DNA from: Hyposmocoma kahamanoa
Lineage: Eukaryota > Arthropoda > Insecta > Lepidoptera > Cosmopterigidae
Reading direction: 5' to 3'
Assembly: GCF_003589595.1 (NCBI RefSeq)
Contig: NW_020654080.1
Coordinates: 494,432 to 558,431 of the forward strand
DNA: 64,000 nt
Below the pieces are notes generated by a model, which did not search any database, was not told where the DNA came from, and worked only from the letters and a program-made list of their open reading frames with translations. The position numbers and the translations under genes were made by a program. Positions 11,062-21,525 of the stretch are shown in pieces (position 1 is the stretch's first letter; each line of letters starts with the position of its first letter).

Positions 11062-11313
11062 GATAAATGTATAGACATATAAGAAATACCTGTCTGTTTC
11101 AACTTGCTACGCAGTTAAGAATCATTTGTGCAAGCGCTATCTCAATTGCGTATAGTATATATTATTCAACCATCATCTATATCCAGGGCCTACACGAGTA
11201 TCATTCCGTTCCTTCATCACGCGTAACAAATAAGTGTGACTTTTTTCATATAAGAAACCTGTTATTATTCCTAAGTTTTGAGTATACAAAATATTTAAAA
11301 AATATTCTATTGT
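11062..11313. other. Unassigned sequence and left target duplication
   Basis: Unique-looking DNA. The last 14 nt (11300-11313, aaatattctattgt) recur at 11592-11605. Confidence 0.6.
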
Positions 11314-11591
11314 TAGGAAATGAAACTATTTTTCCGGATTTAAATCGCGTATATTTGTTTTTTCAAACAAACCGACGTTTCGGGCCCTTTACAGGTCCCA
11401 TGGTCACGGTTGACTGTGAGTCAACCGTGACACCACCATGTCGGTTGACTGTGAGTCAACCGTGACACCACCATGGGACCTGTAAAGGGCCCGAAACGTC
11501 GGTTTGTTTGAAAAAACAAATATACGCGATTTAAATCCGGAAAAATAGTTTCATTTCCTATGTGTAACAATCGCGAAAACCTAAGAACTCG
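11314..11591. mobile_element. Foldback Penelope-like element, no coding part
   Basis: Arms 11314-11404 and 11470-11560 are perfect 91-bp reverse complements. The right end extends asymmetrically to 11591 through 'gtgtaacaatcgcgaaaacc' and 'taagaactcg'. The centre holds a 34-bp unit twice (11407-11440 and 11442-11475), each with an 11-bp stem and 3-nt loop. The whole insert is flanked by an exact 14-bp direct repeat, read as a target-site duplication. The same terminal repeat brackets GIY-YIG endonuclease fragments at 41.6 and 50.7 kb, which is why I assign it to a Penelope-like family. Perfect arms suggest it is young or kept uniform by conversion. Confidence 0.85.
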
Positions 11592-11605
11592 AAATATTCT
11601 ATTGT

Positions 11606-13329
11606 GTTGAATAAATTATATAAAGGTGTGCCCTTTTGTATGGAAATTTACGAGATTACGAGCCCGTTTAATTATGAAATGGTATAACTTAATGAAATTC
11701 TAGTTAACTATGACCTTTGATATTAGTTTCTTTATCATTCCTACTGAATTTCGAGTAAACTACGTTCTGTCGTTCTCAGTAACTGTCCTCTCAATTCGAT
11801 TGCCAGCAAATAGAAGGACCACTGGCGAAGGGTCCACATAATAACGTGATTCCAATCGGCTTATCAATAAAATTGCTACTAACATAAAAGAACTAATATT
11901 CGACATTTTTATATTACATTACGCATCCCACGTACATGTAGTAAATAACATTCACAAATCCACTTGTTTAAATGGTAAAACGCCTGATACATTTCTCCGG
12001 TGATGTAAACCAATATGTAGCGGTTTCCATGCGCACCTGTCTTTTTCTCTCCAATTACAAATCGCCTATATTCCGTCTCATTTTCACGCTCCCAACATGA
12101 ATGCATTGTAAGCCGAAAAGGTTATAATTAGTGCTCGGATACTCGGATGCTCATTTACCTACAATTCGGTTGCACGCTGACACGGAATGCGTTTTTGTAT
12201 CGAAAAACTTCCTTTACACCGAGACTGACGAAATGGTTAAGTATAAAATTGAAGGAAATATATCTTTAATGTAAACTAGCTCTAGCCTTTAATGTTCCTA
12301 GTTCTATCAAAATTTGTTAAATACCCACAGGTAGCGCAGACATTGTATATTAGTCTCCTTTATCTTTTGACGCTTATTGCAACTAGTTCCCAAGCACAGA
12401 TTGCAAGCGGCAGTTCTCCACGAGACCTAGTGATGAATCACTCGCCAGAGTGATACTTACAAACGAAAAATACACCATTTAAATATGATTGGCGGTTTTT
12501 GAGCTATAAAACTGCAGACTTATGAACATCAACAGCGTTAAACGCGCGACGACGAAGGTGATATTGCAAAAGTAACGTTTTTGAATAAACAGATTAAAAA
12601 TCGTAATGGAATGTAAAGACCACGAATGTAAGAAGATTGACAAAGCAGTTGTGTAAGGCGAGTGTGAGCGAGCCAGTCGGTAAGGGTCGATGAAGGAGAA
12701 CTTACCACAATCCAATTGAGGTTGCCCTAAAAAGGCCAGGTCAAGAGTCCCCTTAACCGACAAAAGTGTATGAAGAATTAATGAGGTGAGAGGTGTGTGT
12801 CAGGATCAGAGCAAATGCCTGTGATCCCTGCTGACCTCGATGGAACGAGGGCGTGAAGTGTATGTAGATTGGTAAAAAGTTTTAATTAGATTTTGTCGTT
12901 AACGTAAATAAAGTGCAAAACACAATGTTGGTTTACAAAAAAAAAAATAAAAAAGGATACGGACAGACCACGAGCACGAAGTGTGTTAATATTGAAAAGA
13001 AATAAAAAAGGATTATAACGTTGTTTGTTTATTTTGAAATTGGCTGTTTGCTCATTGTCCTAGTTACGAATTGTTGTTCACAAGTAATTTTCATGATCAT
13101 TTACATAAATATAGAAAATTATTTTTAAAAACTAATTTGGCTGAATAGTTTTTTTTAATATGAAGTAGACGAACACAATTTTAAACAAAGATGTGGACGA
13201 ATTACCTCCAATATATATTATGTAGAATGTAGATAGTATCACAATGTCTCAAGGCAAAAGTCTTTGACCTGTGTGCATTGCCAGTGGTGACTTGTAAGCA
13301 CTGAGACGTGGTTGCTAACAATGTGCCCT
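11606..13329. other. Long stretch without recognised features
   Basis: I see no gene, RNA or repeat that I can defend. There is a short A-run near 12938 and open frames of at most 132 codons nearby that look like chance. It may be intergenic or intronic host DNA. Confidence 0.35.
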
Positions 13330-13428
13330 ATACCCTATAAGAAGGTTCAAGATCACACCTTGGGCAATGGAGAGGTCTTGGCTCGGAGTTTCGCTACGAG
13401 TTCGAATCAGAAACGAGCCGACATATCC

Positions 13429-14066
13429 GTTAGCAGCAGTAGAGCTCCTTGTGAAAGAGTTCGTCCAGGCAAGTACTGTAGTCTAGGCTCTACTCTATGA
13501 GTAGAAGTACTGGCTGAGTGAATATAGATTTGTATTTAAAATGTGTTTAAAAAATAGGATAGAAAAGAAGAACATCTTGGCAGATCTAGAAGCAGCCTCC
13601 ATAAGTGAATATGTGAAAAACACAATAAATATCTAGTTATGAAAATAATCCCAGTTTCTAATTATAAAGTACCTCTCGCTACGCGACCTGAGCTACGTCC
13701 TAGGCTACAGTACCGCCATCTTACCTATTTCTGCCGCCAAGCAGTAATATCAGCATTACTGTGTTCCAGTTTTGAAGGGCAATAGTGCTGGTGAAATTAC
13801 AGGCACGTGGGACTTGTCAACTTATGACTCGGGGTGACGGGCGCAGTGGCAGTGCGCCTCAGATCTTTACGATTTAAAGCTCTGAGTGGCACTGCAACTG
13901 TTATGGATAAGCGTGTCGCTTACCACCAGCCGCACAACTTGATGTTATAAAAAAAGATAAGAGTGTGTTGAGTTCTTTGGCTTTCGTGATTGATACATAT
14001 TGTAAATGAAACTACTTTTTCGGATCAAAAAAAGTTCGTCTTGTCACTTGGTATCATAAAAAGAAG
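13429..14066 (+). repeat. Composite family A insertion inside the LINE tail
   Basis: The 5' head lies at 13429-13490 ('tagcagcagtagagctcctt'). Then come 220 nt of foreign sequence, the body at 13713-13950 ('ccatcttacctatttctgcc' to 'cgcttaccaccagccgcac') with a short tail, a piece of the Penelope-like terminal repeat, and a second family A tail at 14026-14066 ('cgtcttgtcacttggtatca'). Confidence 0.75.
13968..14030 (-). repeat. Penelope-like terminal repeat fragment
   Basis: 'gagttctttggctttcgtga', 'ttgtaaatgaaactactttt' and 'tcggatc' match the outer end of the foldback terminal repeat in left-arm orientation. It is embedded between two family A tails. Confidence 0.6.
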
Positions 14067-14290
14067 AAAAACAAAAGAATTGCAAGCCTAAGTGGTAAAT
14101 TACTCGTAGAACTAGCCGATGGGGACAAAGAGTTCTCGAGTGGTGAAAGCATACCCGAAGACGCAACGTGGGCAGACCGCCCACGAGATAAACCAATAAC
14201 CTAATGAATGTTGCAGAAATTCGCTGGATTCAAGCAGCGCAGGACCGGTCGTTGTCGCGACCTTTGGGGAACGCCATGTCCTAGCGATGC

Positions 14291-14670
14291 GCGATTACGA
14301 ATGACTTCGATAACCGACTCCTCAGTAATTACTAATCCTGTAGTTCGAATGACAAATGAGTAATCTATTAATTCTCGTATTCGAATGATCCGAAATCATT
14401 CATTACTAATTTGTATTATTAATCCGTAGATTCCATTCCATTTCTGCCTAGCCCTCATTTATGGAAAATACAGGGACAGGGATATTTTGATTGGACATGG
14501 TCAATGGATCTGGAGGAGTTCCGAGTACTTCCCACATAATAATCATTCCACTCGTACTCCCGACCGAATGGCAGCGGCATTCGGTATCGGTAATCATTCG
14601 ACTCGAGTCGAATGAATGTGCTTGGATTCGACTTAAGCGAATGATTAGCATGAGTGACATTCATAGTCGC
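14291..14670. repeat. CATTCG-rich palindromic block
   Basis: The block holds many ATTCGA and TCATTC motifs on both strands. It includes a 22-bp perfect palindrome at 14594-14615 (centre ACTCGAGT) and an outer pair taatcattcg/cgaatgatta at 14591-14600 and 14638-14647. No frame has a recognisable domain. Confidence 0.5.
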
Positions 14671-15407
14671 GCCTCGATACTAAGTCCGGACGGACAGAGT
14701 CCCCTTATACGTGTCCCTTTACATTTAATATTTACAAAGTAGATAGATAGATAGATATATAAACACTGTATTGCTCACACACGAGAATGAGAACAGTGTA
14801 TAAACAACTTAAAACTAATGTGGGCAAAGGCGGTCTTATCGCTAAGAGCAAACTTTGAGGTAGAGGAAAGCTAATCGGAGCGGGAGACATAGAGTGCCAA
14901 TTTTACAAATAAAAATAAAAATGAATTGTCAAAAAAAAATTAATAAAAAAATAGTAATAATCAAATAGTTAATAAATAACGATATATTACACCTACATAA
15001 ACATATCGCACTGTTAATACAATAGTGTATTAACTCAAAAAGTGTATTTTTTCAGAATCGATAAGAAACGAATTATTCACATCCAGCGAAATAATATTAA
15101 AATTTATGTATAGGTTAAAGTTTATTTATTACAGACATCTAAACAATTCCCTACTTGCCAAATAAAAGAAAAAAATAACTTAATATTTTTTAGAAACTTA
15201 TTTATGAAGACTGTTTTATCTAGAACTAGTTCGCAAAAAGTTTGTCTCATTTTGAGTTAAGGAGATTTATTTTAATTGTTTCTCACAATATTTTAACGAA
15301 TGTTTTATTGACATGTAGAGAATTAAATTTTACGTTCAGCAATAGTATAATCTAGAATTTCACATATTTTGAGTTACAACACTATTGTAATAGCAGTGCG
15401 ATATGTT
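14671..15407. other. Unassigned AT-rich sequence
   Basis: A short GATA microsatellite lies at 14741-14757 and poly-T precedes the next element at 15404. No genes seen. Confidence 0.4.
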
Positions 15408-15560
15408 TTTTTTTTTTTTTTATTATACATGACAGGCAAATGACTCCACTCCACCTGATGTTAAGTGGAAAGTGGTATCCAAACGCGAAGGAACCTAGTG
15501 CAGCGATGGAACCCTCACTGCACTAGCCACTAGTATATATAAATATACCTAAATATAAAC
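15408..15560 (-). repeat. LINE or SINE 3' end, antisense
   Basis: A T-run followed by 'ttatacatgacaggcaaatg', 'ccacctgatgttaagtgg' and 'agtggtatccaaacgcgaag' is the reverse complement of an A-tailed retroposon 3' end of the 'ccact..catcaggtgg' type known from lepidopteran RTE-like elements. Confidence 0.5.
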
Positions 15561-16379
15561 TTATACTTACGACCGTGTCATAGAATGTCGGATTTCATAT
15601 GGGAGACCCACAAGCAGCCATCGTAAAGGAATCCTTGTAATACTCAACGCGAGTGAAAAGAGGCTTCAGTAGGTTATCCGTTGTACACCTTGGTTTACGG
15701 TTGTGATCGTCCCCGAGGAAGCGACAACGATCCTTAAGATATTTAATACGCTATTACCTAATAAGTACACGATTGTATAGTCGCATTCGTTATTCTCAAT
15801 TGTCTGTAATGAATAGAAACGGTTGACTAAACACAACCACGAATGCTCGTTTCGCGCCTTCCAGGACCATAAATAAATCCCACGTCGCCATTCACGGCCT
15901 CTTTTAGCCAAGGGCTGGTTATTAATGCAATTGTCGCGGGAACGTTGTGCCGTATGGAGTCGCGGCTCAGCCAAGAATATATCACCTTGCTTTATGATAA
16001 ATTACGCCGAAATATTCTCTTTTTGAAATGGACGTAGTTATGCAAAAAGGATCCACAAAATTGTCAAATAATGAGTTATATGTGTCAAACGGTTCATAAA
16101 ATCTAACCTCTTAGACCAGCAAATTATCCAACATATAAACATAAATAAATATCTCTGAAGTTGCATGACATTATAAATTTTGAAGATAAAGCAAGAGTGA
16201 GAAACAATTTTAAACTTCAAACTGCCATATCTCGAAAATGAGTAGGTGTGGATTGGATCACTTTTTTTAATTACGTCCACATATCTTTTGAGACTTAGTC
16301 ACAAATAAAAATAGGTACCCTCCTGACATGGGACATAGGAACGAACTCTTCATCAGTTAGATGGTGTTAAGAAGCGTCG
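15561..16379. other. Unassigned unique sequence
   Basis: A 102-codon minus-strand open frame (15666-15974) has no recognisable domain. The surrounding sequence is less AT-rich than average and not repetitive. It may be conserved non-coding or intronic DNA. Confidence 0.3.
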
Positions 16380-16700
16380 TGAAATGAAATGAAATGAGGT
16401 TTATTTGCATTGAATAGGCTATCACAGTATGGTAGTTATTACATTTGAGTAAATCAGTAAAGCGTTCCAAATCCATGTACATATATTTTATATTCATTAG
16501 AAGAACACTCGCTTCCTATATTCGATTGCCACCGGGGCCCTTGCACATTTTGCACATTCCAAATTTTTATCCTAAGGTTGCCTGGAAGAAATTGCTACAT
16601 GGCAATAAATCTGCCTCTTGCTCATTAACTTACTATTTGTATACATAAGTTACTGTTCTGTGTTGCCACTGTATGTACAATAAAAAATATTTCATTGATT
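16380..16700 (+). repeat. Retroposon 3' untranslated region
   Basis: 'ggttgcctggaagaaattgc' then 'catggcaataaatctgcctc' and, at the end, 'tgtatgtacaataaaaaata' form the pattern of a common lepidopteran LINE/SINE 3' end. GAAAT repeats at 16380-16396 precede it. Confidence 0.55.
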
Positions 16701-17420
16701 CATTCAATCATTACGGCCTTTCGAATAATGTCAGATTCAGTGGTGACGATCTGGTCACCATCATAGTTTTCTCCTCCAAAAATCGCCACAAGGACCGATC
16801 TTTTGCTGCTCGCAATCAAACGGACTCATATAACGGTCATCACTACCGTCTGTCATATTCTCTTCTCTAATTCTTTCTTGTCTACTTTACCATCTCTACC
16901 AGTTTACTTAAGTACTCCTCGAAAACTTAAAAAGGTGTTTTCTGCCTCTTCGATTGGGACGTATAAAAGTTGTCGGTGATGATGTTATTCTGAAGAAACC
17001 TACCCCTGTGGTTCACGAGTGTAGGCTTAAAATATAGAGCTACTTTTTAAACCCTTTCGAAGGTGTCACTCACCGACTCTCGCTTACGATAACTTGGAAC
17101 TGCATAAATTCCCGAAAGAAAGTCGCGTCGTATCTCTTAACAATTTTTCACAGTACACTTGGTCGCACGTCACGAGCGTTGATCATTTCTCTTCGTTACG
17201 CAAAGTGTTTATGAAAGGAAGCGGACGGTTCGTTTTTTACGGTTACCGCTACGGCCACGGGCGGGTACGGGTGAAAAACGGCGCCAGATTTTGCTTTACG
17301 ACTTCCACTTTTTTGAGCTTTCGGTACTTTGAGCTTATTTCCAACTGTCTAATGTGGTAAAGGGAATAAGTAGTGCCAGTTTTGTTACGTCGAAGGAGCT
17401 CGAGTGATTTCATTAAACGC
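16701..17420. other. Unassigned sequence
   Basis: Open frames of 65-88 codons show no domain. Positions 17220-17290 are GC-rich (tacggccacgggcgggtacg). No repeat recognised. Confidence 0.35.
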
Positions 17421-17592
17421 ATGATTGACAATGCGCCTCGCACAGGTCCCAGGTTCGATTTCCGGGCCAGGAGACACAATTGTTGTGAGGTTGGGTGTAA
17501 TTTGTAGTGGTCTATGTGTGTGTCCATGGCACCCGCGACACAGGGTTTCCCTAGAGCGGAGCTATGTTGAGTGTGTGCGTTATTATTAATGT
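17421..17592 (+). repeat. Family S tRNA-derived SINE, 5'-truncated
   Basis: The B box 'aggttcgatttccgggcc' is intact and the A-box side is lost. The body has 'gtctatgtgtgtgtccatgg', 'cacccgcgacacagggtttc', 'gctatgttgagtgtgtgcg' and the tail TTATTATTAATG. Confidence 0.85.
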
Positions 17593-17792
17593 ACATGTCA
17601 GCTATTAACTTAACTGTAAGCAACATATTTGATGAGATTTGATATGTAGATTAATTTAATCGATGTAGTGCAGAAATACAATTTTAAAATCAATTAAAAT
17701 GGATTAAAAATAACTGTTTTTATATTATATTTATTTTATTGTTACATGATGTTTTTACTACCTCGGTATTCTTATATTGTTTTGTGAAAATA
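17593..17792. other. AT-rich spacer
   Basis: Nothing recognised. Confidence 0.4.
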
Positions 17793-17925
17793 CTATACGC
17801 CACAGCCGCGGAGTGGCGAGGATGCTGGTTCGAGTACAGCCGGATTGAAGGAATTTGTCTTTGTATTTGTTCTAAGTTTGTATTAATAATAACAACAAAC
17901 TAGTAGAGCATTTTCACAAAAAAAA
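17793..17925 (+). repeat. Family B SINE copy
   Basis: The end of a tRNA-like head 'ctggttcgagtacagccgga' then 'ttgaaggaattt' is followed by the family tail 'gtttgtattaataataacaa' and 'caaactagtagagcattttc'. The 5' composite part is missing. Confidence 0.75.
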
Positions 17926-17943
17926 TATCTCTGCGTTCTCTAG

Positions 17944-18058
17944 GGTACAGTCAAGAACACATCAAGCTTGACACTTTGTACTTTGGACCGTTCTTATCGT
18001 AAGCGGCATAGTGTTGGATTCTTAAGTGTTAAGCTTGATGTGCTTTTGACCCTGTACA
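17944..18058. mobile_element. Small MITE-like inverted repeat element
   Basis: The ends are imperfect inverted repeats of about 33 bp: 'gtacagtcaagaacacatca' plus 'agcttgacact' on the left, and the reverse complement of 'aagtgttaagcttgatgtgc' plus 'ttttgaccctgtac' on the right. The spacer is about 50 bp. No coding capacity. Target duplication not resolved. Confidence 0.6.
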
Positions 18059-18398
18059 AGGCAATTCAGATTTTAAAATGTATAACAGCGACCTATAATT
18101 AACAAATACAAGAGAGGTGGGTCGTGCACTGCGTTTCCTTAATTAAATAATGTCCCGAAGGTTCCTGGAGCGGTATTAAGTTGCCACAAATATTCCATTG
18201 AAAAACTTATTGTCACTATGTTGAGAAAATTTTCAAGTGACATAGAAAAATTAATAGAATAGAATATAGTAGTCTGTTTGCCAGAATACAGTAATGATAA
18301 AAGGTCTTAAATAAAAATAGGTACACGGTATTCAACCTGCAAGCAGATGTGCAAATATTAATTTCATGTTCGGTTTCTACTGTTAATTGCACTTCAAA
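18059..18398. other. Unassigned AT-rich sequence
   Basis: Nothing recognised. Confidence 0.4.
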
Positions 18399-18975
18399 TT
18401 AATGTAAATTTGTATTTGGAAATTCTAACCATTCTTTATTACTACAGGAGCAATGTGTCCAAAGCCATTTTGTCAATTGTAATATAAAAGTATGTACTTG
18501 CAACAATTTAATTTCATTTGGCAGATTGTTGTAAATAATTATACAAATGTTGAAGCAGGTTTTCTTATAAATTACTTTATGGCAACGATGTTGGTACAAA
18601 AGATTCATAATTTTTGCTCTGCCTTTGACGAATATCACCACGTGTTTTGAAATATTGAGGATAAATTTTGACAAATACACAGATATCCCTAATGTACATG
18701 CATGGTAAAGGCAGTATGTTAGTTTTTTGAGCAACGGTTTACAGCTGTTGTCGAACCACGCACCGCAGATCGCCCGAACACACTTCTTCTGAACCTTAAA
18801 CGCACTTTCTACTACTACTTAATTAGCCCCATAGTATAAGACCCTAGCTGAGCACAGACAAAACGTAGCCATGATACGCCGTCAACGCTGCTTCTCGAGA
18901 GACAGTTTGCCTTAGTCTTCGTAGAGCGTAAATAAATCTATTCATACAAATCTGCTCGATATTATGTTCTTTCCA
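18399..18975 (-). pseudogene. LINE reverse transcriptase C-terminal relic
   Basis: On the minus strand I read MNRFIYALRRLRQTVS, then an LSVLS.GLILWG block with a TAG in place of Arg/Tyr, and QKKCVRAICGAWFDNSCKPL in another frame. This leads into LLKKLTYCL, GRAKIMNLLY and YNNLPNEIK, with a stop at 18399. The order of an 'LRYGL.LWG' box, a 'KKCVRAICG' box and a 'YNKLPN.IK' box is that of the post-RT part of Jockey/CR1-like LINEs. Catalytic motifs are missing and at least two frameshifts are present. The element is 5'-truncated near 18975. Confidence 0.8.
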
Positions 18976-19898
18976 GGTTATTGAATGTCTACTATTTATA
19001 TTATTGTACACCTATAGTTATAAGATGTAGTAGATGAACATTGGTATACTTTTAAATATTCCTTGTTTGTTAAATCTTACAAAATGCCTTAGCCTAGGTA
19101 TTATACAACAAACAAGATTAAAAATAACTGTCTAAATTTTTTCGTTACGTCGTTACTGTTATTTATAAAGCATATTCACCCCTACTCCGAGACAAAGACA
19201 ACCGCCACTTATTGATTTCAATATTGGAACGTCAATAACATACCTATTATTGAAAAATCGATAATATAGGCTTAGTTACACAATAGAGTTGTATCTGCTT
19301 GAAAAACCTTACAATATATTGCGGCATATTGTAAGCAGAGCAGGAAGTATTGGCGTGAATAAAACAACGTTAGCCGTCGTCTGTGTGATACAATAAACGT
19401 GCTCCAATAACCTTCACTGCCCCTGTCAGCATATTAAGCATATTATTTATATCTCACACAAAAATCGAGAGGAAAAATGCGTAGATTAAACATAGTATTA
19501 ACTGTGTTGCCGCGTTTTTTTCGCGTCAGAGCGTGATAAACGATGAAGGCTATCCGTGATTTTTTCGTTATTTATTTCTTATGAAGCGTTAACATTTTCT
19601 ATTACATGCTTTTTTTACTCTGTAGCACCAATGAAGCGTATTTATTACATAATTCAGAATATCTGATACTAGATATTGTTTCAGTATTTATGGTCTTGCA
19701 ACAGCCGTGGTTTTAGTCACCATCATCGCCAACGAAATAGGGTTATTGTCTAGGTCACACTTCAACATACGGGCTTAATGCGGGTTGGAGATTTGACTGG
19801 CTTTTCAAGGATTATGAGTGAACCTTCATCAACGAAAAAAAAAGACATTTATGACGTGCCGCCCTAGGAATCCTTTTGTTTATGACACCAAGGTGCAA
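18976..19898. other. Mostly unassigned sequence
   Basis: At 19715-19800 an antisense 'catcatcgccaacgaaatag' with 'aatgcgggttggagatt' resembles a LINE 3' end. The rest is unassigned. Confidence 0.35.
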
Positions 19899-19940
19899 AG
19901 GTGACGGGACGAAGTCGTGCCTGGTGGTCCATGGTTATTG
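19899..19940 (-). repeat. Family A 3' fragment
   Basis: 'ggtgacgggacgaagtcgtg' followed by 'cctggtggtcca' is the reverse complement of the family A 3' end. Confidence 0.5.
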
Positions 19941-20129
19941 CTGATGTATTTTTTACAAATTATCGAGCGCTGATTTTATGTATAAAAATAACGCGTAAAA
20001 TATACATCCTTACTGAATCTATCTACATGCAAAAGCTTTCTGTTTTCTTTGGCATTGTAATAAAATATTATTTCAATTATTTTGTGACATTTACAACAAT
20101 CTTCATGAAAACTGTCTAGCTAATAGAGG

Positions 20130-20290
20130 TAGTAGCAGTAGAGCTCCTTGTCAAAGAGTTCGTCCAGGGAAGTACTGCCACCTTACCTATTTCTACCGCC
20201 AAGCAGTAATGTCAGCATACTGTGTTCCGGTTTTGAAGGGTAAGGGTGCAGGTGAAATTACAGGCAGACATGGGACTTGTCAACTTATGT
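20130..20290 (+). repeat. Family A copy, 3'-truncated by a second copy
   Basis: Runs from the full 5' head 'agtagcagtagagctccttg' to 'gacttgtcaacttatgt', then stops where a long-subfamily copy begins. Confidence 0.88.
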
Positions 20291-20310
20291 GAACCAGTGG
20301 GTTGTAGGTG

Positions 20311-20950
20311 TAGACAACATCCAGTAGTTGGATGTGTAAGGATTTAATACAGTATTGAATAGAAATATAATAATAATATCGAATGAACCGTTTATTTATC
20401 TCAACGCACTCTGCAACTGCCTCGGTGGCCGAACGGTTACCATGCCGGACTGCCACGCAGAGGTCTCAGGTTCGATTCCCGGGCCGGGAGAAATATTTAA
20501 TATTTTGTGGTTGTCTATGTGTGTGTCCATGGCACCCGCGACACAGTGTTTCCCCTAGTGCGGGGCTATGTTGAATGTGTGCGTTATTATTATTATATTA
20601 TAATGCGTTAATTAGAAAATATTAACTATATTTCTGCATAATAACACTATTGCTACCTTCGAGCCAGTTCCAGTGTGAAAGAGTTCGTCAAGGGAAGCAC
20701 TGCCACCTTACCTATTTCTGCCAATAAACAGTAATGTGACAACTACTGCGTTCCAGTTTGGAAGGGTACTGGTGAAATTACACGCACTTGGAACTTGTCA
20801 ACTTATGTCCTGGATGATGGGCGCAGTGGCAGCGCCCTTCAGATCTTTGCAAATGAAAACTCTGAGTGGCACTGCAACTGTTACGGACTGGCGTGTTTTT
20901 TATCATCAGGCGACGACTTGTTCGTCCCGTCACTTGATGTGATAAAAAAA
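20311..20950 (+). repeat. Family A, long subfamily, split by a SINE
   Basis: The 5' extension starts with 'agacaacatccagtagttgg' and matches the minus-strand copy ending at 7130. It continues after the insertion with 'gcgttaattagaaaatatta' and 'tttctgcataataacact'. The normal body follows to 'cgtcccgtcacttgatgtga' and an A7 tail. Confidence 0.85.
20409..20602 (+). repeat. Family S tRNA-derived SINE, nested
   Basis: A box 'gtggccgaacggttacc' and B box 'caggttcgattcccgggcc' are both intact. The body has 'gtccatggcacccgcgacac' and 'tagtgcggggctatg'. The tail is GTTATT repeats. It is shorter than the 27.5-kb copy: the 'gtatggcctacattt' part is missing. The interrupted sequence is visible uninterrupted at 7010-7035, which fixes the insertion. 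Confidence 0.9.
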
Positions 20951-21412
20951 GCTAAATTGTAGTGGAATTTTGTGAAAGTTGTATTTTAAAAACTACAGAG
21001 ATTTGTAAATTGTTACAGGGTGCCTTTCAGGCCATGTCACGAGTCGAACTTCCGCAATTAGTGTCAGCATCGATGGACGCGGATGCGTATTTATTAATTT
21101 ATGCAAATTATCCGCATATCCGCAGATGTTGATACTCGCAACAAACCTGGTTCATATCAGTTTTTTTCACAAAAGAAGAGGTTCAGATCTTGCTGCTACC
21201 TAAACGTTGGCGTTCTCGATTAATATAAACCGATAACAAACATCGAAACTGACACTGGCACAAGCCGAGTGGCCTCCATTAAGGAAATAATTATAACTTA
21301 TACTTTTATATATATCTTTGGTCCTCACATGTTATTGGAACACACATTATAGTGTTTGTGAAAGTCTGGTGTTCATACTAGGATTAACCTGTATCATAGT
21401 TGTAGCGTCAAG
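20951..21412. other. Unassigned, with a weak exon-like piece
   Basis: After 'aaattgttacag' at 21016 one plus-strand frame stays open for 38 codons (GAFQAMSRVELPQL...) to a TGA near 21130, but no donor site is evident and the later part has 'ccgcatatccgcag' repeat-like sequence. Confidence 0.3.
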
Positions 21413-21525
21413 TAGCAAAGATCTGAAGAATACTGCCATGTAGCATATCACCCTGAGACGTGTTCCATGTGCTTGTAATTTCACCAGCACTGTTGCCATT
21501 TAAAACCAGAAAGCAGTAACTCTGA
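21413..21525 (-). repeat. Degraded family A fragment
   Basis: 'agcaaagatctgaagaatac', 'atcaccctgagacgtgttcc' and 'tgtaatttcaccagcac' are the reverse complement of the middle of family A. Confidence 0.7.

Larger units (their letters stand above)
13330..14290 (+). pseudogene. LINE C-terminal coding tail split by an insertion
   Basis: Two pieces of one LINE tail are separated by family A DNA. The first (13330-13428) decodes, with frameshifts, to the motif usually written RAMERAMLGVSLRDRIRNEE; here I read GNGEVLARSF then NQKRAD. The second (14070-14290) corresponds to the following KLKW...RRTDG, VLEWRP, GRPP(T/R)W, RWMQAAQDRSLW and EAYVQQW blocks, visible as 'gttctcgagtggtga', 'agaccgcccacgaga', 'gctggattcaagcagcgca' and 'ggaacgccatgtcc'. 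Both pieces carry stops and shifts. This tail belongs to an APE-type LINE abundant in Lepidoptera, perhaps RTE-like. Confidence 0.65.

Noticed and set aside
11067..11465. 132-codon plus-strand frame
   Set aside because: It runs into the Penelope-like terminal repeat; the 'FFQTNRRFGPFTG' peptide recurs only because the repeat does.
15666..15974. 102-codon minus-strand frame
   Set aside because: No domain, no splice context, no neighbouring coding sequence; kept only as unassigned unique DNA.
21016..21130. Possible exon after 'gttacag'
   Set aside because: Open for 38 codons but no donor site, and the later part contains repetitive 'ccgcatatccgc' sequence.
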